Source of the DNA: Nematostella vectensis
Taxonomy: Eukaryota > Cnidaria > Anthozoa > Actiniaria > Edwardsiidae
Length of the DNA: 64,000 nt
NCBI RefSeq assembly: GCF_932526225.1
Contig: NC_064036.1
Location: 19,056,953-19,120,952, forward strand
Direction of reading: 5' to 3'
The notes beneath the pieces are model-generated. The model saw nothing but the letters and a program-made list of their open reading frames with translations, made no database searches and was not told the DNA's origin. Each line of letters begins with the position of its first letter. Positions within the stretch are counted from its first letter, which is position 1. A program made the position numbers and the translations under genes. Of the stretch, positions 1 to 13,327 are shown piece after piece.

Positions 1-4598
<4,598 letters not shown>

Positions 4599-5880
4599 CT
4601 TGTCTTGCTGAGTAATGCCTCACTAGTGCCAATCTCAACCCTCCAATCATTTCCAGAGGAAACCCACAACTACAAAAAAAAATATTAAATAAAAAGAAAG
4701 AAAAGGAAACGTAAGAAAAAAAACGCCCCTTAGTTTTTATCTAACCGATAAATCGATTTTAAACTACCTAATTAAGTTGCCCTGACAAGGTCGGCGCTAG
4801 TAATATATCAATTGTAAAGGGGTTGGCATGCACGGGCCTGATTGGCTAAATGTTGCAGGGGCGGCGAAGGGGAGGAGTAGCTAGGTTTTTGCATAAAAAC
4901 CTAGGCTATCCCGCGTCCTTATAAATAACGCTTAAAAGAATTTGAAACCACCACCCAGCCCTCCCCCCTGAAACCACCACACACCCCTCCCCCTGAAACC
5001 ACTACCCACCCCTCCCCCAACTTTCGCCCCTCCCCCTCCCCAGATTATGGGACCACTCCGCCTCCCCTGAGTTGTCCCTACAAAGTCAAATTAATTGGGG
5101 TTTCGGGCACAATTTTCCTACTAAGCATTGAAACAATGAAATAAGGAATTTGGAACTTTTTAACAAAGGATGTGTTTAATGGAACTCAACTATGACATTA
5201 ATTCAACATTAATTCAACATGCACTTCAAGGTGAAGTTAAACGTTTGTTTTTTCTAAGGGCCATGTAAAAGGCAATTTATTGCCTTTAACATTAAAGTCG
5301 CATTGTCACCAGTTTACTTCCGGAGGTCCGACGGAAACCTCAACCGTTAAAAGACAAAAGAATCTATTAAAATCCGGGATATTTAATGGGCCATCCGCTC
5401 TAAATTATCAATCAATCCTCAAAGAAACTTCCAATAGACACACTGCTTTCAATATTTTGAAATATTTTTCGCGTTCTCCGTTAAAAATCATCGGATATTG
5501 TAACGTATTCGACCGGAAGTAGACTGGTGACAATGCGGCTTTAACTAAAGTCCATAGTGCGACGTGCGTTGCCATGCGCGTTATTGCGCGGCCACCAACA
5601 GAAAGTTAAAAAAAAACAAATCATAGTTGTATGACACGAACTTCATAACTAGGAGGATTCTCTAATGCTGATGTGAACTGAAGCTTTTCTTTGCCTCGCT
5701 GGTCGCCTCGCTGGTTAATCGCTGCTTGATCGCTGGTCGACTCGCTGGTTGATTGTTGGTTGCCTCACTGGTTGATAGCTGGTTGACTAGTGAAGATCAT
5801 GTCAGTACATTTCCATATTCTCATTGATTTTGATTTGTTAACTTTAAAAAAACTGCCAAAAGTGGCCACACACCGTGTCG
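4599..5880. other. PSMC3 upstream region and start of segmental duplication
   Basis: Promoter-side region of PSMC3 with no convincing gene. From about 4893 onward the sequence matches 33427 onward, which marks the left edge of the tandem duplication. It contains a C-rich tract (4945-5070) and a degenerate 12-nt repeat around tcgctggttgat (5695-5790). Both are also present in copy 2. Confidence 0.6.
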
Positions 5881-6010
5881 CACTGCTGAGTAAAAAACAT
5901 GGACATTCCTCAAATACTAGGCAAATTCAACCATCGGCTGCTCATTCACAAGAGTTTTCGCAGGCACATTTGTAATTGTAGAAGTGACCACGGTAGGCCC
6001 CCCATGCATC

Positions 6011-6211
6011 ATGACCACGCCCGGGGAAGAGCTGCGACGGCGACAGCAACAGATGCAGCTTGCTATGAGAAGCACTGGACCGGCAGCGATCAATGATATC
6101 TTGGCGGCTAGGCTAAGTTTCTCAAACCAGCGGACAATACCTGGAGAAGGGAGAGTCTTGTCAAATTTGCAAGAACAACAAAAGAAAGAAAGTCACTCTC
6201 TCTTGGTTTAA
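6011..6211 (+). CDS. Gln-rich short ORF (copy A), possible first exon of an unknown gene
   Basis: ORF of 66 codons starting MTTPGEELRRRQQQ, followed by a helical stretch (AINDILAARLSFSNQ). The second copy at 34293-34505 is also open and differs in the glutamine run by whole codons (12 nt). That is compatible with coding constraint but also expected for a young duplicate. In copy B the end of the ORF is followed by a good splice donor (gtatgag), which is missing in copy A. It overlaps antisense the last exon of the secreted-protein gene. I do not recognise the protein and no downstream exon was identified. Confidence 0.3.
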   Translation: MTTPGEELRRRQQQMQLAMRSTGPAAINDILAARLSFSNQRTIPGEGRVLSNLQEQQKKESHSLLV

Positions 6212-6657
6212 AGTTCTTGATGTATTCTTCCATATCAGAGCGCATGATTTTTTTTCCTAGCATAGGTCCTGCAAATAAGATTCTACCTGAATAACCAAGT
6301 CGAGAGCAAACCCTAGCAGCTTTATAGAAGAACATAGCAGCAAAGCAATTATACATAAATCGTCCCAAAGTGTGCACTTGCATCTGTTACCATGACCAAA
6401 GAGGGTAAAACTATTTAAATACAGGACCATAAACTCATTTGCATTTAGCATGACCAATTACATACCACACTCCCAAGTGCTTGTTGGCAAATTACTGTCG
6501 ATCAGCGTGGCCTTGAAGAAGTAGAGTGATGTGGCCTTTGAACCCACTAGCACTTGAATCTTAAAGAAACACAAGGAAATATGTATTTAACAGATAGACA
6601 GATACAGTGGAGCACAGACAGACAGACGGTGGAGCACAGACAGACAGACGGTGGAGC

Positions 6658-6748
<91 letters not shown>

Positions 6749-9700
6749 TCAGCTTGTAATGGCAACTTTACCTTCAGATGCAGGTTGCTTCCAGTGTCTA
6801 ATATCTGGACCTTGATGTACACACCAATCATTGAACCCAAACTGAACCCTGGCACTTCTACCTTAGCATCAGCAGGGAAATTATGGGTCCAGTCAATACC
6901 AAGGTCATCAGTCTGGACAGATAATTGATAAAGGCATTTATAATAATTGTTGAAAAGAGACACCGCTAGCAGAGTTTTTTCCTGTTTGTTTTTATCAGTT
7001 CACACAGAACGATAAGTTTATCCTCGTCACGACCCTGTTCTTACACATTCTTATTTGTTTGTGCCACAAAAAAGGTGGGGGGGGAGGGGGGACATTTTGA
7101 GTGCACAGGATATTTTTTTTCAAAGCATTTTTCATGCAAGAAATTTTTTTTACTGATGCACAATATTTTTCCCATCAACCAATTGGTGCAGGATATTTTC
7201 TTGGTCAAAGCCTTAGGGTGATAATATGAACTTGTTATAGGGAATACAGTAGGATGATGGGGCTTAAAGGGTCATATTGTGGTTTGGGTGGGGGATAAAA
7301 TTAGAGATCATAGAATGGGAGATGGTACAGCAGGGTGATACTTGTGGGTGAAGTTGGGTGATAAGGGGTATAGTACAGTGGGGTGATATTTGTGGGTGGA
7401 GTTAAGTGATAAGGGGTATAGTACAGTGAGGTGATACAGCAGGGTGATACTTGTGGGTGGAGTTGGGTGATAAGGGGTATAGAACAGCAGGGTGATACTT
7501 GTGGGTGGAGTTGGGTAATAAGGGGGTATAGTAAAGTGGGGTGATTCAGCAGGGTTATACTTGTGGGTGGAGTTGGATGATAAGGGGCATAGTACAGTGG
7601 TGTGATACGTGTGGGTGCAGTTGGGTGATAAGGGAGTATAGTAAAGTGGGGTGATACAGCAGGGTGATACTTGGGGGTGGAGTTGGTTGATAAGGGGTAT
7701 ATATAGTACAGTGAGGTGGTACATCAAATTCATACCTTCACAGAGACATCATATGTAACAGGCTCATCACACTTGTTGATCTTAATCGTGACTGTGGTTT
7801 TGTGAGTTTTTACAATACCATCAACAGCACAAGTTATTTTGGTACAATCACTGTTCACACTGCATCCTGAGCCAAGGTTGGATAATTGGCCACAGGAATC
7901 CTCTGAAAAGATCACCAACAAAACTTTAAAACTTTTGTGTCAAATTGAGAATGGTTTAGAAAAGACGCTTATTACAGAGATGCCAACCCTCAAAGTTCAA
8001 AATGCGGTTGTGTCGGCGTGTACCGCTAAACGAAACCAAGCCCCGAACTACGTCATGGGTCAAACAATGGCTAATCATGGTCAAATAATAGCTTATGCAT
8101 ACATTAACCGGTACACGACGACAAAGCCCAAAATGCGAGGAGAATTTTTAGAGTGAAGTTTTATAAAAAATCTGCAGAATAGTCCCTTTTGTATAGCTAC
8201 TTTCCTTACGGAAACATGACAAAACCAGTTTACAGATCAACGTGGAACGGCATCTTTTATTATCTAAAAATGCATCAATAGCAGCGCATTGTAAAACAAA
8301 CCCACCACGGAGAGGTATTCTGCGGTCTAGCCATTCTTGTTTACAAATACAAGTGAATACTATTCCGCAAAACATCAAAACAGTGAAAATACAGGACTTT
8401 CTCCATCAAATGCGTGACAGCAGGAGATCAGGCTATTCACAAAATGCGGAGAGTTAGCATCTCTGTATTGAGACATGTTTCTAGTTGAAAGACCACAGGT
8501 AGCCCAGGCAATGGTTGCTTGTTCGTAGCTCGGAATTCGGCTGTTCTGAGGGGGGACGAGTAAAGAGTTTTTTCTGTGGAATTTTGTCAATAAAATTGCC
8601 TTAAAACTTAGAACATGCCTTAATTTTATTGACAACATTTCACAAAAACGCTGTACTCGTCCCCTTTCAGAACAGCCGAATTCCGAGCTACGAACAAGCA
8701 AGCATTGCCTGAGCTACCTGTGCTCCTTCCCAGCGCGGTCAAGCGTAACTAATCGTCCAACGGCGTCGGTCAACGATGCTTGTGGCTACTTTCTCGTTTC
8801 AAAATACGGCTAGCGGCCAGGGAAAATAGTTTAGCTCGGATGTTTTGCCAGATATCGAATGTAAGTTTACCCTGGCATAGGTCTGCGAGATAAAAATTTT
8901 TTTTTTTTTTTTTCTCTCGAATTTCGACGGCATTTGAGTGCTACCGAAAATGGCGCCTCCAACCTTGTTTCTTTTCTTAGTAGGGGGAGAGAAGTCATAA
9001 ATTCCGTTGAGAAAACCCCCCAAATCGTGTATTTCACGTAAATTTGACAACCACAAGGCATGTTTTAAGTTCTAAGGACATTGTAGGGAACAAACATTCC
9101 ACACATAGTTTCGGTGTTAACGGTTTTACTGGTCACTCTGTAACCATGAATAGCCGTATATATATATAATTATAAGTTATTGTAAGAATAACTTTAGTTT
9201 TCTATTCAAAACCGGGAATAAATACCGCTTACAGCAAGAGTATCCCAAAAGACGTCACGCTACACGCGCAAAAACCAACCAAAATTTACATGTCTCACCC
9301 ATAACTATAAAATATACTATGTAGGGAACAAACATTCCACACATAGTTTCGGTGTTAACGGTTTTACTGGTCACTCTGTAACCATGAATAGCCGTATATA
9401 TATAATTATAAGTTATTGTAAGAATAACTTTAGTTTTCTATTCAAAACCGGGAATAAATACCGCTTAGAGCAAGAGTATTCCAAAAGACGTCACGCTACA
9501 CGCGCAAAAACCAACCAAAATTTACATGTCTCACCCATAACTATAAAATAAACTATAGGATAATAGATTCACAGTAAAAACGTGAAGATTACAAATGCCG
9601 TAGAGCATCGGATAAAACAAGGCTGAGCCAAATAAACGCTTTTGCTCCTTTGATTAGAGGCGAAAGTGCCACTGTTTTATAAAAAAATGTGGTCTGCCAA

Positions 9701-9863
9701 GTTGCGTTTGGCTTCTTACTAAAGTTTTTAAAAAAACTTTATACTTTATACCTGAACCCTGCTCCCTCCAACCCTCGACATCGCCTTCCGAGTAGACAAA
9801 GCTTACGGACGAAAGTACAACGGCCAACGTGAGAAGGTATTTGGGTTGGAAAAACAGTTCCAT
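6108..9863 (-). CDS. Small secreted Cys-containing protein, copy A, unknown family
   Basis: Five minus-strand exons with GT-AG borders: 9752-9863, 7736-7902, 6772-6912, 6466-6559 and a last exon 6108-6268, total 675 nt. Exon 1 encodes a clear signal peptide (MELFFQPKYLLTLAVVLSS...FVYS). Exon 2 has regularly spaced cysteines (EDSCGQLSNLGSGC, DCTKITC) and β-rich sequence. Exon 3 contains GIDWTHNFPAD, and exon 4 ends TSTWECG. The protein is probably exported and disulfide-bonded. The size and Cys pattern recall small lipid-binding ML/NPC2 proteins, but I cannot support that family. The last exon is uncertain: copy A has one more T than copy B in a T-run at about 6248-6255, so the two copies end in different frames. 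Introns are packed with repeats. Confidence 0.7.
6597..6748. repeat. CAGA tetranucleotide microsatellite
   Basis: Nearly pure cagacaga run, about 23 uninterrupted copies at 6658-6747 with a degenerate lead-in. It lies in an intron of the secreted gene. It creates spurious long ORFs on both strands. The copy-B version (34890-35043) has decayed to a mix of cagacaga and cggacgga. Confidence 0.95.
7290..7725. repeat. ~48-bp minisatellite in secreted-gene intron (copy A)
   Basis: G-rich tandem units built from gtgatacttgtgggtggagt followed by tgggtgataaggggtatagt. Period is about 48 nt with some longer variants, about nine units. The homologous array in copy B is 35600-36300. The proline-rich ORFs on the minus strand are by-products. 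Confidence 0.85.
8494..8722. mobile_element. Foldback/MITE-like long hairpin (copy A)
   Basis: Almost the whole 229 bp is an imperfect palindrome. The left arm (cacaggtag...agctcggaattcggctgtt) is matched by the reverse complement at the right (aacagccgaattccgagct...ctacctgtg), and the inner arms also pair (ttttgtcaataaaatt / aattttattgacaacat). There is no ORF. The structure fits a non-autonomous foldback or MITE. It lies in an intron and is duplicated at 37094-37323. No clear target duplication was found. Confidence 0.75.
9082..9556. repeat. 238-bp tandem duplication present only in copy A
   Basis: The block starting tgtagggaacaaacattcc at 9082 restarts at 9320 with almost no change. Copy B has this block once (about 37677-37912). 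The duplication therefore arose after the segmental duplication, or was lost in B. It lies in the first intron of the secreted gene. Confidence 0.9.
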
Positions 9864-10059
9864 CGCTAGTTCGGAATGTCTCCCCGTGTGAGATTAGTTA
9901 GCCTGAGTGCCTTCTTGTCGTAACAGAAATCCCAGAAGCCACTGCTCACCATTTCCCGGAAATTGATCGCATGACGCGGGGGGGGGACTGGGTAGTTTCA
10001 GTGAAACGGCCTGGGAGGCCCGGATCCCCCCTCCGGGCCTCCCAGCCCCGTCTCTATAT

Positions 10060-10275
10060 GTCAGGCAGGTAATGTTTCGCGTACATAAACAATCGTCAAA
10101 AGCTAATGAAGGCCAAATCGATTTCACGTACATAAACAATCGGCAAAAGTTAATGTAGGCAAAATAGATTTCGCGTACACGAATAATCAATTAGGGCCGC
10201 AGGTGTTTCGCGTGCACGAATAATAATTAGGGCTGCAGGTGTTTCGCGTTCATGAATAATTAGGGTGTAGGCCGG
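10060..10275. repeat. Subterminal iterons of element 1
   Basis: Repeated short blocks combining tttcgcgtacataaacaatc, ggcaaaagttaatgtaggc and aaatcgatttcacgtac sit just inside the terminus. The same blocks occur inside both ends of element 2. They are candidate binding sites for the element's integrase or replication proteins. That role is inference. Confidence 0.7.
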
Positions 10276-10360
10276 GCGCGTGCAAGCCCAAGGACTTGCG
10301 CGTACACGACTTTTTGGGGCAAATAGTGGTGGGGCCGCGAAAACGAGGAGGGCCGCCAAC

Positions 10361-11113
10361 CTACGGAGCGTGGAATAACCGTTTTTCGGCCGTGAGTTCG
10401 AAGCCGCCGGCGTGGCGTTTAAACCTGAGTTCTACTCGAACATCTCGCTCCCGAACTCCTCGCGAATTTTTCGCAGTCTCTTTTTCATCCTTTCGAGTGC
10501 CACCAGGGAGGGCCCTTTCCCGCTTTTTTTTTTTATCATGCGGTGCGAGGCCGTGTCGAGCTCTGATAGCGGCCTTGAGCGCGTTGTATCTTTCTTGTTC
10601 CTGAAGTATTAGCCGAAACTCTTCGTCTGAGATACGCCCGTCTTGCAGAGCCTTAGAGACCAGCTCGCTGATCGAGTTTTTCTTACTCCCCGCTAAAACC
10701 ACCGTGTCTTCGTGTTTAGCCACCTTGCTCGTGAGACCCCTAGAGACCACCCCCGCGCCCGCACCCACGACACCGACCAGCCCAGCGACCCCTGCCAGCG
10801 GAGCGCCGATCAGAACCCCTATCCCACTCAAAGAGACTCCCAGCCCGGCGCTGGAAAGCGCCCCTGCAGCGATGCCGGATGCCAAAGACACAGCATGGGT
10901 AACGGCGAAGGCGCGCTTATACTTCTTCCGCACCTGTCGATAATGCGTTATCTCATTGTCTAGAACCGCCTGAGTGTCACGTATTACTTGGAGTCGAAAA
11001 CTTTGCGCGTCGCCGCCGGTGCTTGCCGGAGCGGTAGGCGTTTGCGGGGGGTGGGCACTGGGGAGCGGGGGATATATGGATATGCCACCGCTGCTAACGT
11101 CGCTGTTCGCCAT
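10361..11113 (-). CDS. Gly/Ala-rich hydrophobic protein of virus-like element (element 1 copy, open)
   Basis: ORF of 250 codons starting MANSDVSSGGISIYPPLP: a Pro-rich N-terminus, a basic helix (HYRQVRKKYKRAF), a long Gly/Ala-rich hydrophobic stretch (about residues 70-115) likely to insert in membrane, and a helical C-terminal part (ISDEEFRLILQEQE). The Arg-rich tail past residue ~205 is doubtful. The element 2 copy stops at the corresponding Asp codon region, and here an A-run extends the frame. A probable virion or membrane protein of a Polinton-like element. The family has no function I can name. Confidence 0.6.
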   Translation of the reverse strand: MANSDVSSGGISIYPPLPSAHPPQTPTAPASTGGDAQSFRLQVIRDTQAVLDNEITHYRQVRKKYKRAFAVTHAVSLASGIAAGALSSAGLGVSLSGIGVLIGAPLAGVAGLVGVVGAGAGVVSRGLTSKVAKHEDTVVLAGSKKNSISELVSKALQDGRISDEEFRLILQEQERYNALKAAIRARHGLAPHDKKKKRERALPGGTRKDEKETAKNSRGVRERDVRVELRFKRHAGGFELTAEKRLFHAP

Positions 11114-11129
11114 GCCTGCTATGTCGGGC

Positions 11130-11827
11130 CTAAGTTAGCTCTAATACGAGGCGAACGGGCCTGCCCTTAAAGTCGACCCGTCTACCGCGGTCATCCCTGA
11201 CCCATATTCGGATATTCGAGACAAACTCAGAGGAAGACGCTGCGACACAAATGGGGGTGTCGGGCCCATAGACGACTTTCTCGTGCGGCCTCCCGCGGGT
11301 TTCTAGGCAAGCGAGAACGTTTGAAGGCTCGTCTAAGGCGAAGCATTTCGTGCGGTCTACGATATCGCAGAAGATGTAGATGGCCTCTATTTTCGACAAA
11401 GTCACCTCAAGTGGGGGATCCCCCACGGGCAGTACGAGCCCCCGCCCCCCCCCCCCCCCATCTGATCGTTCTTAGCCTCTAGGCCAAATAGTGCGCAAAG
11501 CTCGGCGTTCAGGAACACAATGCCTGTGGACACGAGCACGATCTTCCCGGTGAGGGGATCCAGCTTCGCGGTCAGAATCTGGCTTGTAGCGTGGTTGATC
11601 GTTTCCATGATGGACTCGGTCGTGTGGTGCCCGGCTGGCAGAGTAGCGATGGTCGGGAGGGAGTCTGTAGTCGTTATCTGCTGCTCCCGCTCGAGATTAT
11701 ACCAGCTGTTAAACAGCGAGCACTGCCGGAGCGCCACAAAGCGCGGGCGCCTTATCGGCTGCCCGAAGAAGAGCATCAGTTCACCTCCGGTGAGCACAGC
11801 GTGTAGGACCACCATTGCGTTGAACAT
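11130..11827 (-). pseudogene. Possible minor capsid protein, element 1 copy, frameshifted at a G/C run
   Basis: Two ORFs in different frames, 11402-11827 (start MFNAMVVLHAVLTGGELM) and 11130-11426, adjoin at a homopolymer of C at about 11446-11459. The same break, in the same run, occurs in element 2 (25073-25086). The N-terminal part is β-rich (ELMLFFGQPIRRPRFVALRQ). Size and position suggest a small jelly-roll or other minor virion protein. Run-length error in assembly is an obvious alternative to real mutation. Confidence 0.55.
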
Positions 11828-11857
11828 AGCCCGCCTTCGTATTTAATAGGGCTGAGC

Positions 11858-12198
11858 ATGGATTGGGAAGGCTGGCAGATGCTGAACGAGGTCCCCCGAA
11901 GAAAGGAGGAGGAGACGAAGAAGGCGGCAGTTGCGGCGGGAGCCTCTATAGCCGAACATATCGAACACGCTATAGCCGAACAAGCCAAAAAACCGGTTTC
12001 CCTAGGTTTCCCTAGGTCTCTGACCCTCGCGCAAAAGCTGCTCTACGCCGTGCCCGCGACCCCCGTGGAGAGCACGGCCTCAGACATCACCCCACTACTC
12101 ACGCAGCTGGAGATACACGTGGCTGAGGACAAATCGTTCACGGCTAGGGTCCGAGACATATTCAAAGAGACAGTAGTCACGCACAAGTCCGCCAAGGA
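11858..12198 (+). pseudogene. N-terminal part of large structural-type protein, truncated (element 1)
   Basis: ORF starting MDWEGWQMLNEVPRRKEEE, collinear with the start of the minus-strand gene 23156-24674 of element 2. It stays in frame across the site where element 2 has an extra base (near 24521). It is cut at 12198, after a Lys-Glu, by the boundary with repeat R1, and the remaining codons to 12229 are R1 sequence. Divergent from the 11130-11827 gene, 30 bp apart, as in element 2. Confidence 0.75.
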
Positions 12199-12489
12199 GT
12201 CGAGCAACGCTCGAGCAACGCTCCTATAGACGTGAAACATTAAAGAACGACAAATTCCACCACAAAGACATATAATATGTCACCTAAGGTTTTTGTCACC
12301 TCATAAACCAAGTCTAGCGTATATCGTCCTCCGTAGATCCATTTCTGCGGCATATAACGCTCAAGCAAAAGTGTAATCTCAAAGACACTACGCACTTTAT
12401 TTACTTGATCAGAAGTCTATAAAAGGGCGAAAGATTCATTGATTTAAATATCTTTGATGTCCATAGCTTACTGAAACTTTTCAGTACAC
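12199..12489. repeat. Repeat R1, left part (interrupted by element 2)
   Basis: The sequence gagcaacgctcctatagacg and onward matches R2 (27912-28177). It begins with a small local duplication of cgagcaacgct. The repeat is split at gtacac (12484-12489) by insertion of element 2 and resumes at 26690. No protein is encoded. Confidence 0.85.
12484..12489. repeat. Target site duplication of element 2, left copy
   Basis: gtacac directly precedes the element terminus. The same six bases follow the right terminus at 26684-26689, and a single copy is present in the unoccupied repeat R2 at 28172-28177. Confidence 0.95.
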
Positions 12490-12912
12490 GGGGGGGACTG
12501 GGGGGTTTCAGAGGAACTGGTGGGAGGCCTGGATCGCCCCTCCGGGCCTCCCAGCATCGTCTCCCGTCTTAGGCTAGGGAGACGCGAATCGCCTCTCCGA
12601 GCCCCCCAGCTCCGTCTCTATATATCGAGCGTATAATGTTTCACGTACATGAACAATCGGCAAAAGCTAATGTGGGCCAAATCGATTTCACGTACATAGA
12701 TGATTTTGGCCAAATCGATTTCAGATAATGTTTCGCGTACATAAACAATCGGCAAAAGCCAAATCGATTTCACGTACATAAACAATCGGCAAAAGTTAAT
12801 GTAGGCAAAATAGATTTCGCGAACACGAATAATCAATTAGGGGCAGGTGTTTCGCGTGCATGAATAATTCATTAGGGCTGCAGTGTTTCGCGTTCATGAA
12901 TAATTAATTAGG
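12490..12912. repeat. Left terminal inverted repeat with subterminal iterons
   Basis: About 420 bp matches the reverse complement of 26262-26683 with few differences. It consists of a G-run terminus, a region of nested ggaggcc-type palindromes (12525-12615), then repeated blocks containing ttcacgtacatgaacaatcg and aaatcgattt. Similarity ends near taattaggcgttggg. Confidence 0.9.
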
Positions 12913-12938
12913 CGTTGGGTTTTCAATTAGACATTCGT

Positions 12939-13259
12939 ATGTCCTGTGGTATACCGAGCGTTCGAAGGATGGGGCGAGGAAAAGATTACTGCGGGTGGCT
13001 AAGGATCAGCCGCGCAAACACGTGCGGCCGGAGGTGCTTGGACACCTACTGCAAGGTGCACCTCCAAAGGCTCCGTAAGGGCAGCCCCCTCCCCGTGCCG
13101 TGCAGGGTCTGCGGCATAGGGACTCAGTCGGAGACGCGGCTGTGTCGCCCCTGCGGAGCGAATCGTAAAGGGCAGAGGATGCGCGGCATCGAGAGGCGCG
13201 CTCGGAAGCGGTTCGCACTCGTCCTATCTGACATCGCAGCTCGCGGTGCGGTCAATTAG
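12939..13259 (+). CDS. Small Cys-rich zinc-binding protein
   Basis: 106 codons from ATG at 12939 (MSCGIPSVRRMGRGKDYCGW). It contains two Cys/His clusters: CGW...TCGRRCLDTYCKVH and PCRVCGIGT...RLCRPCG, followed by a basic helical tail (RRARKRFALVLSD). It looks like a compact nucleic-acid-binding or regulatory zinc protein. It sits just inside the left repeat and directly upstream of the replication gene, on the same strand, so co-expression is likely. It appears intact. Confidence 0.75.
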   Translation: MSCGIPSVRRMGRGKDYCGWLRISRANTCGRRCLDTYCKVHLQRLRKGSPLPVPCRVCGIGTQSETRLCRPCGANRKGQRMRGIERRARKRFALVLSDIAARGAVN

Positions 13260-13327
13260 AGATTGGGTGGCGCAGGGTATACCCCAACTCTCAGTTAGAG
13301 ACTGGGTGGCTCAAGGTGTGCCCGAGC

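Larger units (their letters stand above)
4893..9977. repeat. Segmental duplication, copy A of the secreted-gene half
   Basis: This 5-kb stretch is collinear with 33427-38337 at high identity by eye. Both copies include the secreted-protein gene, the CAGA microsatellite, the 48-bp minisatellite and the foldback element. They differ by microsatellite length, small indels, a segment missing in B near 5290-5540, an LINE-like insertion only in B (about 35903-36053) and a 238-bp tandem duplication only in A. Copy A is interrupted exactly at 9978 by a virus-like element end. Copy B continues uninterrupted. Confidence 0.9.
9978..12198 (-). mobile_element. Right-end fragment of a virus-like element, reverse orientation (element 1)
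   Basis: The sequence begins with an element terminus (nine G, then actggg) abutting host sequence gcatgacgc. The uninterrupted host continues at copy B (about 38332-38345), so the insertion point is seen directly. The fragment is the reverse complement of the last ~2.35 kb of element 2 (about 24330-26683), including subterminal repeats and three genes. It stops abruptly inside the largest of these, at 12198, where repeat R1 begins. Its other end is missing, so no target duplication can be checked. Confidence 0.85.

Noticed and set aside
6547-6963. ORFs of ~130 codons with repeated CLSV or TDRQ
   Set aside because: Translations of the CAGA microsatellite; only the segment 6772-6912 is a real exon of the secreted gene.
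7736-7902. Calling the secreted protein an NPC2/ML-domain protein
   Set aside because: Size, signal peptide and Cys spacing are suggestive, but no diagnostic motif could be matched with confidence.
9978-12198. Interpretation as a gene-bearing 2.2-kb left terminal repeat of one giant element (9978-26683)
   Set aside because: A second pair of termini with a 6-bp target duplication and an empty-site copy defines the element as 12490-26683. The left block is a separate right-end fragment in reverse orientation.
12915-12938. Upstream extension of the zinc protein (TTG start)
   Set aside because: A proper ATG follows at 12939, and the extension overlaps the end of the terminal repeat.
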